NCBI RefSeq assembly: GCF_937616625.2
Contig: NC_065577.1
Coordinates: forward strand, 3,327,001-3,391,000
DNA from: Mercurialis annua
Lineage: Eukaryota; Streptophyta; Magnoliopsida; Malpighiales; Euphorbiaceae
Length of the DNA stretch: 64,000 bases
Reading direction: 5' to 3'
The notes under the pieces are model-generated. The model was not told the origin of the DNA, searched no databases, and worked only from the letters and a program-made list of their open reading frames with translations. A program made the translations under genes and the position numbers. This document shows positions 49,686-62,131 of the stretch, in pieces (the stretch's first letter is position 1; the number at the start of each line of letters is the position of its first letter).

Positions 49686-52600
49686 TTTCTTGGAGAGAGC
49701 TTGAGGAGTCGCAGTGTTCTTGTTGTTTAAATATGAACGGCGTGTCGTTCAGTATAATTCACACTTTAACTATTTTATTTGAAAATTAGACGATTTGATC
49801 CTTCAATTTTGATTATGTCAATAATTTAATCCATCGTTTTAGTGTTAGTCAACCAAATCAAAGGACCTGGAGAGTAAAGTAATTTTAAATTTGATGGATG
49901 AAATCGTATACAAAAGTAAAAATGGAAGACCAAATCATTTTTTCAATTTTTTTTATTTAGTCTTTTAACTCGGTTGACTAACATAGAAAATGGACGAAAA
50001 GAATAAATCTTTGATGGAAATAAAAGTGAGGGATAAATCGTTTAATTTTTAAATAAGAGAAAATTAAAGTGTAAATTATAATATAAGTAGGAAACTTTAA
50101 AATAATTTGCTCAATTAAAACTTACTCTTGTGGTTTAATTAGGGCATAAACTTCCTATACGACTAATAAACACAATTGTATGACCAAGTAAATTTTTATG
50201 GGTAATTAAACATCAAAAAGTGACTATTCTGGGAAACATTGTACTATAATATTTAAAAGTTTAGGAATAGATTTGATAAAACAAATAGGTTAGGCACTAA
50301 ATTAGTATATTTGAAAGAGTTTAAGCATCCATAATACAATTATCCAAGAAAAGAAAAAACAAGTACTCTAGATCCTGCCGCATCCGATCCACCCAAATTA
50401 CTATTTAACCTTCAACAATCATAATTCTCAGTCTGAGAAATTTTTCTTCTATATCCTCTTCAATGTACGAACTCAACTCTATCATAATCAGTACGTTTTC
50501 ATCCGTTAGATTTATGGATTATTTACTAATTTTTATGCAGATTATTTGCTTATTTTGTTTGGTAACAGACGTGTAGCACCACTCTTTACTGCACTTAGTT
50601 TATATTTTTCAAATTTATATTGGCGATTTTTGTGCTTTATATGTTTATTTGTTTGTGTGGTTTTGAATTAATTTCGCTTCGATGAAATTAGGTTTGCCTC
50701 TCTGATAGATTCGTAGGACGGAATTTATTTAGTTTGAAGTAATTAGCTAAACTAGATATATAGTTGAGTTTAACTTTGAGCATCAATTTTGTTAAGAAGA
50801 TGAAAAGTTTATACTAGTTATCTTAGTGGATCGCTTATTAGGTATATTAACAAAGAGCTAATGCTCAATACCGTAATTCCTTATGTTCGTGACTTTATAG
50901 TTGCTCGAGTTTAATGTTGTATTAACTTATTTTCTAATTTGCATATTTGATTCATCTTCTATCATCATACGTCCCATAATGTTGTGTCTAATAAATTTCA
51001 TGAGAGCATTTGTCTTCAACATTATATGACTCATTTTTTAATGTTTAATTACCCCGTCAAAATTTATTTGTTCAAACTATTAAATAAATTGTGTAATTAT
51101 AGTACTTCATAATAGTTAGATGATAGCATAAAACAATCTCAAAAGTATTATTAACAATAATGGTATTGGTTGTGAGATTTTTATATATAGGCTAGAAAAG
51201 TACAATTTAGTGCAAATATTTATAAATATACATTATAGTTGTTTTCTTATAATCAATGCTATTTTTTCTTTTGTTTTTCTTAATTTTTCTTTCAGAAAAT
51301 CAAGTGGATAAAAGTATTATATCATATATGCAAAGCTAAATCATAACCTGACAACAATCTAATGTATTTGTTATTGCTTTAAGTGTTGGCAATGTCATTT
51401 AAATTTTTAACAATTGTCATTCAGTAATACTAGCGACCTGTTAGCTTCATCTACTACTATGAGTTGCGAGCAAAATCTAAATCAAATGGGGCCTAGTTTG
51501 GAGTAGAGAGAACTATATTCTGAACATTCACTAAACTTTAAGATAGCTGAAATGCTACACACATGACACACTTCCGAGAAGGATATGTAAATATTTCTTA
51601 TGAAAAAATCCATATTAGTATGTTGCACTAAACTAGGGATATATTACCTTATGGAGAATATAGGGTTTCATTTATTTGGTTCATTGGCAAGGACCTAATA
51701 GTAATACTTTTAGGGGCCAAGCATGGGAAGTCTTGTGCGTTAGAATTCGGTTCTCGTATTTTGTCGTCACAAAGTCCAGTGAGCACGAGTTTAGGTGAAC
51801 ATAAACCAAATGTAAAGTATTAATTAATCCTTCCATAGATTGCTGTGTAGGGACGCCCAGTGGTTTTACTATATTGTAAAATATGAATTAATCCTTCCAC
51901 ACCAATTGTCCATGAATTTTGTTTGTATTGTATGTTTCCCACTGTCTTGTTTTTGGTATTGTTTATGATTATTTGGAGATTGGAAGTACACTTGGGAACT
52001 TGAAAATACTTTGTTGATGTCATTCACCTAATGACAAACCAAATGTCCATGAATGATTATGCGTTCATGTTTGCTACTTTTTCCCTTTGGCAGTGGAATT
52101 TATTTGTCAGTTTCCCACTTTCTTGTTTTTGGTATTATAATATGATTATTCAGAACTACACTTGGGAATAAATTGTTGTTTGGTTAAGATATATCAATAA
52201 ATTCTAAATTGTGAAGAGTTTCTTAAGACTTTCTTTTTGATATGTAACTTTGAATTTGCTTTACCTTTAAATAGATGAGTACACTGGTGATAAGCTACTG
52301 AATTATTAATACCTGATTGCTCCAATAAGTTTAACTACTGATTCTTATTTTAGGCAATGCAGGTAGTAGAAAGGATTCAGAAGAAGTATACAGTCCTTTA
52401 GTTGCTTTTTCATTACAGAATATGCTGAGGGAGAATGCTGTCTGTGTAGAGTACATTTTTTGAGTTCTTCAACATTCTTTCCTAAAAGGGGAAATAGGTA
52501 TGGAAATTTAGAAAAACTCAATAAAATACCCCGTGTTCTTATGTTCTTGCTGCACAATTTAGTTTCTTGCTGTGGTATTACTGCATGAACTACAATTTAT

Positions 52601-53373
52601 ATGTGGTGTTTTCTGTTTGTCTTTCTGCTTGTATGCTTAGTTTACTGCTTAAATTGAAGTGAAATATTTTTTAATATTGAAATTAATGAAGTATGATTTT
52701 GATGGAATAGCTAATATACAATTGACAACTCGTGATTATATTTGTTACCTCTTGTTTGTTGATATGAATACACAGATCCCTGTTGTGCATGCTCTCTTTT
52801 TGAGTCATGTATTGTTTAGCTTTAATTTTATTTGGTCTTTGTTGCTTTGTGTTATGTTTCTTAAAATAATATGACATGTCTACTACATCACGAGTCTAGT
52901 GTACCCTTTCAGTAAGATTGCTCTCGACCATTTTTAAATAGATTAGCCGTGAAAGCAGGTGCTTTACGTCTTTTTTTGGGACTTTTATAAAGCTTAATGT
53001 GTTTGTGCTATTCGACAGGTGATTAGTCGTCAAGATGAGAAGTTTTAAATTTGATAAATCTTCAGAAAATATGTGGAACTACCACGATTCAAACAAGCCG
53101 TTCAATCTCGTCAATCATTATAGATATTAACACAACTAGAGCAACAATTGGCTCATCTCATAGCGGCGCCATTATTGCATAAGCTTTTGTTGACTGGAGC
53201 TCTTTCCAAGAATTTTACTGCATTTCCAAAATCTATCCTGTAGAATGTACCATACCCAGAGTGATTGTGCTGCTGTGGGAAGATACGTCTCATGGCTGAT
53301 GTACAAGGTCTCTTGACTTGGAATTTTGAACAGCGGTGCAAATTGTTAGGACAATGACTAATGTCTATCTTAG
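49686..53373. other. Intergenic region between DHH-fold gene and MADS gene
   Basis: It includes the leader/promoter of the DHH-fold gene, with a MITE starting 68 bases upstream of its start codon, and the 3' untranslated region of the MADS gene at the right. The middle, 50100-53300, shows only short frames. Near 51880-52170 there is a diverged direct repeat (TTTCCCACTxTCTTGTTTTT at about 51936 and 52107). No gene could be supported. Confidence 0.6.
49753..50080. mobile_element. MITE of about 328 bp with roughly 50-bp inverted ends
   Basis: The left end, TATAATTCACACTTTAACTA, and the reverse complement of the right end, TATAATTTACACTTTAATTT, pair with few mismatches and continue through AAATTA(G/A)ACGATTT. 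No coding content is seen. It lies directly upstream of the DHH-fold gene. A target duplication could not be identified with confidence. Confidence 0.7.
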
Positions 53374-56300
53374 CTACTGCCTGCTTTGCTGTTGCAGTTG
53401 TAGTCTACAGAAGGTTAGAAAAAAAAGCAATCAGGTGGTTGTTAGAGCACATAACATCTCAGTGATTAATTAGAACTTACCCCAGTTGCATCGTTTTTCC
53501 CAGTGCTTCATTGCTATTTGGCTGTGGTTGGCTCAGCTGGAGATGGATTGGAGCATGCAAATCATATCCGTTGCTTAAAGTGTATGGCAGGTAGGAGCTT
53601 TTATTTGCCTTTCCTATATCCCTGTCTTCATTTACCTGAGAACAAAAGCTTCTATTTGAGCTTCTACCTGAACTATAATATTCAATTTATCAAACTTTAA
53701 GGTATATACTACACCCTCCCCTTATTCTTGCAATAGTATGAGGGCACTTTGTGCACCGAGTCAGCCCTTAGTACTGGCTTTATGGCTTATTGGTCAGGTA
53801 CGATATTAATGCACCTTTGGTGTAAGGTGTTGTTATATTCACTGTAGGCCAGTTGCTGTAGAATTGTTATGCTTAAGTTCTTGTTTACACAAAAGAGGTC
53901 GAGTTTAGAGTTGAACAGTAGGGATATATTTTCCCTTTGATACTGATGCTGCATAGATGACTACCTTTTTACGTAATTCTGCATTTTCTTGACACATGAG
54001 GTCTACTTTCTTGTGTAGTTTTAGATTTTCTTCATAAGCGAGATTTCCCTGCAATGACATGTTTGAAAGAATGTTAAAATAAAGATTTCTAGAAATGATA
54101 AACATTGAGGTCGGTATTTCAGAAATACCTTGCTGTGTAGTTCTGTGATTTCATCAGTTAAAATTTGGTCCTGTGACAGAAGAAAAACTAAAGGTTGTAC
54201 TAAGAAGATTACATGATACATTTGTACGTGAAGGAAAAACCATGAATGTAGTAGGATAGATAATAACTGCAAGGCTGTTGTACCTTTTTCATTCGAACAC
54301 CTCTCAGACTCATCTCTAGTTGGTTTTCTAAATTCTGTAGATCTTTAACGCTTAGACCAGAAAGTTCTTCTCCCATCAGCTGCCTACATGTTATAATGAA
54401 CAGATGAAATGTGCAACACTGCTACTGGAGTTTTACATACATAAGTAACATAACTATTTGACAATACTAGGAAAATCACTTTTTGTCATACAATCTATTT
54501 TTAGCTAACTTATCTTTTCTAATAATGCTATTTTATGTTCTTATAGGCCTTCCATCAGTTAAAACTGTCTAGAACTTCAAAAGCCAGTAGACATTTGGGT
54601 TCTGACATTTATTTATTTTTTAATCTGCACCTAAGTTAAGACCTTATTCCAATTCTTAAAGCCGTCTTATTTTCACCTGTTTATATATCCTACGCTAAAA
54701 TAAGTGCTTGATTTTACCTTTCAATTGATGATTGCATTGAACACTGAGTAAAGATACGATGAATTCAGCTTTCAATTGAAAATATTTGCGCAACAGTTGT
54801 GCCATTGTGGTATCCTACAACTTACATCTATTTGCAATCTGTCATGGCCATGTTATGTAGTATTTAAAAGCCAGTGACTTGGAAGCAGCTTTTGCATTAT
54901 TGTAAAATTTATGACATGAAAATATGAGATTGGATGTTTGGACATGTAATGCATGTTAAGCTGAGACATAAGTAGAATTTCATCAGGCAAAACATGCACA
55001 TCAAGGTTTGAAATTTGATAGTTTGTATTTGATTTCTTCTTTTGTGTGTTACTTCATCCAAGTAATAGATTAATATTTCACTTTTAGGGAGAAATTTTCA
55101 ACTCATTCAATAAACTAAACAATGTTTATTTGCAGTAATTACTTTTTAGTTCACTTATATATGAAAATGTGAGGCTTATTTGTAATTTTACAAAGTGATG
55201 GGTCTATCAAACCTAATTTGATGTTTGTTGCTAGGCTTTACCTTTTTATATTTTCAACTTTGTATACTATTAACACATTTGTAGTCATGTCTTTCAAAAT
55301 ATCCCTTTTCAATTGACACATTGATCTTTTATTTTTCCCACATTTTCATAATCATACCATCTCCATATCTAAATGTTATTTAGGGATGGTCTTCTATTGA
55401 TAATTTAGTGTCTATTATCATCTATGTTCATGATTGTATTTGAATGCCTTATCATTACTTCATTTCTTGGGAATATTTGCTTTTGAATTTTGTTAGCTTA
55501 GGCTTTGCTTCATTTTATTTTACTTGTTGACGATCTAGAATTGAAGAATTTCATTACTTATTCATGTCTAATGTATCCGTTAGCCTATACGAAATCTTTA
55601 TTCAGTTCTTATAGGATACCATGGCTAGGGAAATCCTTATTCAGTTTTTATAGGATATCATTACCCTTTATCTAATGGCCATGCATCATATAAGATTTAT
55701 TGTTGAGTGATTGTCGATCATACCTATGATATTCTTGTAGGTATTGCAATTCCTTCCTCAAGCTTGCGACCTCCCTTTGCCAAAACTATATGAACAAGGT
55801 GGACGACATTATTTAGAAAAGGCAAGACTATGCCTAGAATGGAAAATAAAGACATTGAAAATGAGAAATAATTACCATAGAAAATTTGGTACTAGATTCA
55901 ACAACACATGGACATTTCGCACAATTATCGTAATAATGAGTTTGTGATTTTACTTGATTGTTTCAAGCATATTGTTACATCTACTAGTATATTATTTTTG
56001 GGATGTTATGTTTAAGATATTTTTTTTTTGAAAAGTGATGGACTTGTCATGAACATACATAGGTTTGAAAGAAAAGCTATCTATGCTAAACCATTACTTC
56101 ATAAAGAATAAAATAGTTATCACCTTTGCCTTTTCTCTTTGTAATTTTATACCATTACACTTGCCTTTGCCTTAATTTTTGACAAGTATGCATGTGATGG
56201 TTAAAGCTCATTCCATGCTATTCTTTTACTATATCTAGATAAGAAAGATGTCTTTTTGGTTGGCTGGCTTATTATGTCTACTCATTTAAGAGGGGAATGA

Positions 56301-59300
56301 AGAAAATCTGCCTTTGTTTAATAATAATGGAAAGGATTGGGAAGCCAAATTCTGATATCAAGAAATTGGAATGATTTGGATTCTGTTAACTATAAAAACT
56401 ATAAGGGTTTGAAAGGATGGAGTCTACGGGTCTGAATTTGATACAACTTTATAGAAGACTTGACGTTAGAAATGACGTCTAATTTTAGAGCAATGGAATT
56501 TGTTTTAAATTAGTTTGATGGATAAGATGCTTGCTTGACTGTGATTGAGTTAAAGATACGATTCCTTGGTCGAACATATGGGCTATTGGTTGATAATATA
56601 GGTTGACATGATGAACTATTTCTGTTGAGAAATTGTGATGTTTCTAGAGTTTTAATTATTGGTTTGGCATCGTATTGATCAATCTGTGACACAATTTCAA
56701 AAAGGTGATGCGATACCTAAGTGATACTTTATGGTGAAAGCAGTTTAGTAACCCTATCAGTGATGAATTATATGATATGGGCAAGATTGATACCCACGCA
56801 TCGACAAAAAAAATGTTTATCTACTTTTGCAAAAGAAAATAAAAGTAAAAAGAGAGATTAGAATATTTTATTGAAGATAATGCTTTCTTTAGGTGTTTAT
56901 GAGTTTACATGTGGTGTATATGATAGCTTTTTTTTTTTTTTTTTGTAAATTCTTTTGATTTTGATTATTTTATAAATCATTTATTTTAACCATAAGAGAA
57001 TGACAGCCGAAACAGTACGATACAGTTTGATTTCAGAACTGAAATAGTTCATGTTACCTTTTTTATAAAGCTCTAGATAGTGTTCTAGTGTTGATGATAT
57101 TGTATTCATAGTTAGAAGTAACAAAGAAATTGCTGACATAAGGGAAAGTTTCAAATGTGAACCTTATTCCTGGTCTAGTTAGAGTGGATACATTTTTCTG
57201 AATTAATCTAATGGAATACATGAAAAGAATGATGTTTGAATTGGTTAGTAGCAAGTCTTAATTGCCTCAAGTTTTCATAGTTTGACGTAGATGTAGTGTT
57301 GAATGATGTTATTTTTACACCGAGTACAACTTGTCGAATTAGATCGCTGGGTACTGCACTTTCTAGATGATTAAGGTAATTTGGCATTGCAGAGATTGCC
57401 ATGAGCTTGACTAAAGACAACCTTATGGATGAGCCTAGATGTCACATATCAATTAATCTTGAATGTCTAGATTTGTTTCGTGGCTGATGATTTGTTTATA
57501 CATTTCCTGAAGGATTTTGGGATGGTTTATTCAAGTTTTTCGGCTTTAAACTAGTACTCAGATGACATTTGAATGTCTCATGTTGTCTCTTTTTGCCCAT
57601 ATATCATGATGGTTTACCCTCATTTTCTAAGCTATGTTATGTGCAGGTTTGAACAACATTTGAGGAGCCACTTCCAATATCTCAAGGCACAAGAAAATCA
57701 AACAATTCCTCGGTGAATAAATCATGCGATTTCCACACAGTTCTTAACAGCTTTTATGACAATCTATAGCTAATGGCTCATTCTCGTCAAGGCCGCCCGT
57801 ATTTCAGTCATCTATTTGGCTTTTATTAGTTTGGTTTTCAATTGTTAATTCATGCAATATTTGAATTTTAGATGGCTGGAATCATGAAGATTGAAATTTT
57901 GCAGCTATGGAATTTTATTTGCAGTTTAATTAGACTTTGAATCAGTATGTTTTTCTTCATGAGGTGTTCACAGGTTCAACATGTATACAATTGTAGAGTT
58001 CTGCCCAAATTCTAATGAAGTTGTGCAAAAATGCACGTTTGAAGGAACATAACTGGAGATTAGAGTAGCAGAATTACTGTAGTTGATACCCGCTAATTTT
58101 TAATTTTTTTGGCAGAGACCCGCTAATTAAATAGTGGGTTAAATATGTTTGCGGTTACTGAATTATATGTTTTTTGTATAACGATTATCAACATACGATT
58201 TGCTATATTTTGATAATTTAACTAATATTTTTACAACCCCCTAAGGTTATCTGATCAATTTGATTCAGATTATTCCTATAAGAGAAGAGAAGAAAAAATG
58301 GTGTATTTAACCACACTATATAAAATAACATTTTTATTTAACTGTGAATTGGGTAACCATATTATTTTTCTGTCTCCCATATGGGTAAAAATTGGCATCA
58401 AATGATACGGTAACCTTTCATTAAAAATATTAGTTAGGTTAGGTTATCAAAATGTAACAAACAAAACGTTGGTAACTCTTCTTTTAAAAAATCTGTAAAA
58501 AATTTATTGTTCAATATGCGCAAGAATGTTTAACCCACTAAATAGTAGTATTAGCATTCTGATTTAGAATGGCTCTTAATTTGCACTGATTTGTTAAAGG
58601 CGTGATGGTATATAAATTCACAAACTAAACATGTTTTTTCAATTTAATTATGAATTTTAAAACGTATATATGCAAAAACTTTCATTTTTTTACAAATTGA
58701 TACACGAGGTCATAATATGGAGAAATTCTTATGTAGACTCGGTCTACCACGTCATCCGTGTACTAAGCCAATCATATCATAACACCTCATTAAAATGAGG
58801 GTATTCTTTTAAATAATGATATTACAAGAATACTCCCATTTTAAGATGTGTTATGATATGATTGGTTTAGTCCACGGATGACGTGGTGGACCGAATTGAT
58901 AAGTCATCAAAGTCATGCATATTATTCACGTTAATGCTAGTTGTTAGTGGGTGAAGTAGTTATTAACTAAGTTAAATAGTTGTTGCTATTTTCTTGCTGG
59001 GAAATTCTTACCTAGTTCCGGTCCATGAATTTTCCATGCACCTACCCAATGAGGTGTTAGAAAATCTAATATAATTTTCTCTCTTTTTTTATTATTTTTT
59101 CTTTCTTTTCATTTCTCTAACACCTTATTAGATAGGTCCGTGAATTTTTCATGAACCCGGTCTAGGTAAGAACTTCCCTTTCTTGTTATTATTAGTTGTG
59201 GCTGATTTTTAGGGATATTATCTAAGGTTTAGGAAGTAGTTACTACTTATCTTGTATTTAAACTATATTTCCCGTAAATAGAAGTTAAGCAAAATTATAA

Positions 59301-62131
59301 CCAAAACACTTGTGGTTTGTCTCACCCTAAGAGATATTTGTGGTTTAATTCTCGCCCTAAGTAGAATTTCTATCTCATAATATAGTTCAACTCTGATTCG
59401 GACCTATCACGAATCTACTTAAGAATTTCTCCATAATATGCTAAGATGGCGGCTAAAAATGACTTCCACTTAAAAAAAATCATCCAATGAATGAGTGCTA
59501 CATCAACATATTATGACCCTATGTATCAATTTGAAAAACAAAATGAAAATTCTTGTACACGTTAAAGAGTTTATGATTAAATTAAAAAAAAACACCTATT
59601 GTTCACGAATTTATAAAACATTATCCCTTTGTTAAATTTACACGAGCTATATATCTTATCTTGTATCCGAATTTTTCGAGTTTTATATTTTGGTGTTTGA
59701 TATTTTCTGACATAATTCAGAATATTGACGGGAGCGGCAATTTTTTTTTGAGGGAGACAACCGGAGAGCAATTTTTGTATAAGAATTAGTTTGCGCAAAG
59801 TTATGTTAGCAATGTTATACTAATCAGCTATGTTTTGAGATGAAATCATGAGTAGATATATATTTCGGCTGTAATTTATTTTATTTTTTGTTTTATTATC
59901 TTGAATCACGATCAACTTGAAACACATATTATTTCTCTAATTATCATCGATGAGTTGGATAACTGTACAACACAACGCTTATGCCATGTTATTCGATATA
60001 AGTTAGTGAAAGATTAGACCTCTTCTTTTAAAGATTTGATCCAAAACCGTACAGATTGAAAAGAAAACAAATATTATATTATCCAAAATTTAATTAATTT
60101 AAGTTTAAGTTTAATTAAATAAATTGAGCTGAGTTTAAAATTGGTGGCAGAAAAGAAAGAAAAATTATTTAAGATTTTGAAGTAAGATGTAAAGCAAGTG
60201 AATAATGACCTTGATTTCTGAAGCAGGATTCACCAGTTGATGCTGTTCCTCTTTCAGCTTGGTGTAACGGTCAATAACGGAATTCATACTGTAATGGATG
60301 GACATGGATCAGAAACATCATGCACAAGAAAACATTACCTATGGATAGACATATTTACGGCTACGTAACTATATATAGTATTTTTGCAGAACGGTTATCA
60401 ACATTTAATTTATTTATATTTCGATAATCCAATTCATTTTCGAAAGACAGGAAAAATTCAAACTGATTTTTTCTTGTGTGACCGAGGGATAGCCAATTTG
60501 TCAATGGACAAACGAATTGTCACATAAGCAAAATTTGATCTACATTGATCGGATAATATCCCGTTATTTGAAAAATGAATATCACCGAAATGCATTTTTT
60601 TATATGAAAATCTATTTCTTAATGGAAAAGTTTGATTAAGTTTATTGGAAATTCGTTAGATGAAAGCTCAAGCAAATCTGTCAAGTTGACATCTTAAGAC
60701 AGTCAAATTACATTAGAGAATAAGATACTTCAATAAAACAGTGAATTAATCAGAACTAAAAGCAATCAACATCGAATCTTAGACCTAAAAATATTGAGGA
60801 TAAACAAATCAATAAAATTAAACATCAATGGTATATGCAATACACAAATAATGAAAACACTATATATTTTATTATTAATTACAAATTACTTCATATCAGA
60901 AAGTAGCAAGCAAGATTTGAATATTTTTAACTTGTAAAATATTAAAAAGTTAAATCGATTAAACAGGCCAAACCAATGAAATTAACCTATTTAGCCTTCA
61001 TCAACCTCATGCATGCAGCATGCACATTCGTATTGTCAGTTTAGACAATGATTCTTAACCCTAGTATGTCAAATTTTCAATGAAGGTAGGGAAAAAATAT
61101 ATTTGTTTCACTACTTTAATTATATCATTTAATTGTAGCATTGGATATATAACATATACAATAAACATAAGAATTTTCCGTAATTAATACTCTAAACAAA
61201 TTGTACTAGTTCAATTATCCAACAAGAAAAAATCTTATCTACACTGGATGTATTACACTGAATAGTAAAATTTAAAGTATACTATAGTTTAAATATGGTG
61301 AAACAAATATTACATATAGTGGAGTATAAAACATTCAAAATAAATATCTCGATCATTCGAGAGGATCTAGATACGGATTTCAAATCATCATAATCTTTTT
61401 TACACTGTAACATGCATTAATTGATCTATAAGATGATCATTGTCACTAATTGTATATACAGGCAAAAAAAATTACTTTAGTATATCCTAGAAAAAAAACA
61501 TATTATGAGTTAATTCAAGGTTAGCATTTCTAGTTCACAATCAATGAGTTTTAAAACTTAATTTTGTGTTTACTAAGTATATGATTCTTGCAACCTTAAT
61601 TTGATCTTCACAAATACTTAAAAGAAAAAAGGTGCCTAGGTATTTAAAACTCCACTTTAGATTAAATCTGAATCATGCCTCACATGGCATAGTTTCTAAG
61701 ATTATTTTCTTTAGAATAATGCCATAATTAAAATAATCATTAACTTAATCTTAGATTAGAAAACACCAACATGAAAGACTATACAACATTTTTTCTTTGA
61801 AAATAAAGAATTAAACAAATTTCTTGGATGAACAAAACAATCTGCAGGTTCATTTTATGCGAATAATGACACTAATTAACCAAAAATATACTACAAATCC
61901 ATAAGTATACATAAATAAGCAAGAAATTAGAAGAAGTAAATAAACTGACCTAGTGCTTGCATAGTCATAGAGCTTGGCTGTACTGGAGAAGATCATCACA
62001 CCAACTTCTGCATCGCAAAGTATCGATAACTCTCTAGCTTTCTTCAACAACCCGTTTCTTCGTTTCGAAAAAGTAACTTGCCTGCTCGTCGAATTGTCGA
62101 TCCTTCGAATCACAATCTTCCCTCTTCCCAT
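53374..62131 (-). CDS. MIKC MADS-box transcription factor, AGL17/ANR1 clade
   Basis: Nuclear DNA-binding factor that recognises CArG boxes as a dimer; in Arabidopsis this clade includes ANR1, AGL21, AGL16 and AGL17, with roles in root nitrate response, stomata or flowering. Coding exons, in transcript order: 61950-62131, 60210-60288, 55724-55785, 54284-54383, 54129-54170, 53944-54048, 53481-53635 and 53374-53404, giving 251 residues with closed phases. The MADS domain (1-60) starts [19 protein letters not shown]. The I region and K box follow ([40 protein letters not shown]). Exon 6 carries the QENAELRKK coil. The C-terminus has the clade motif [17 protein letters not shown]. Exon 6's donor (TCA|GTATCA) was picked for homology; AAG|GTAGTC at 53965 is an alternative in the same phase. 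Retention of the last 76-bp intron gives a 242-residue form ending MQLG. Confidence 0.9.
58732..58905. repeat. Long fold-back within the Mutator-like element
   Basis: CGGTCTACCACGTCATCCGT at the left is matched, inverted, by ACGGATGACGTGGTGGACCG at the right. The arms continue through CAATCATATCATAACAC / GTGTTATGATATGATTG. It would fold into a long hairpin. It is related to the decayed copy at 1411-1592. Confidence 0.8.
58999..59177. mobile_element. Nested Mutator-like MITE, 179 bp
   Basis: It starts GGGAAATTCTTACCTAG and ends with CTAGGTAAGAACTTCCC, giving inverted repeats of about 60 bp that run through CATGAA and AGGTGTTAGA. The flanks read TTTCTTGCT (58990-58998) and TTTCTTGTT (59178-59186), a 9-bp duplication with one mismatch. 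Its ends resemble those of the larger element that contains it. Confidence 0.75.

Larger units (their letters stand above)
58720..59431. mobile_element. Mutator-like non-autonomous element with perfect 9-bp target duplication
   Basis: The left end GAGAAATTCTTATGTAGA and the reverse complement of the right end GAGAAATTCTTAAGTAGA are terminal inverted repeats. CATAATATG occurs on both sides (58711-58719 and 59432-59440), a perfect 9-bp duplication as made by Mutator-like transposases. It carries a fold-back at its left (58732-58905) and a nested MITE (58999-59177). No transposase is encoded. Confidence 0.78.
58604..59631. mobile_element. MITE (31.8-kb family) split by a later insertion
   Basis: The left part (58604-58719) and right part (59441-59631) resemble the two halves of the MITE at 31784-32087: TATAAATTCACAAACTAAAC on the left; AATTTATAAAACATTATCCC on the right. 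Subtracting the inserted 712 bp and its 9-bp duplication leaves about 307 bp, in line with the 304-bp copy. It lies in intron 2 of the MADS gene. Confidence 0.65.

Noticed and set aside
53153..53341. Minus-strand frame just below the MADS gene
   Set aside because: It is not in a splice relation with the MADS exons and shows no known motif; probably 3' untranslated region.
53503..53700. Plus-strand open frame of 65 codons
   Set aside because: The opposite strand carries the MADS C-terminal exon with the clade motif [11 protein letters not shown] and correct splice borders, so this frame is a shadow.
57647..57715. Plus-strand exon-like piece (acceptor GTGCAG, then [18 protein letters not shown] and a stop)
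   Set aside because: Only about 22 codons, no upstream exons could be joined, and it lies within the MADS intron. It may be chance.
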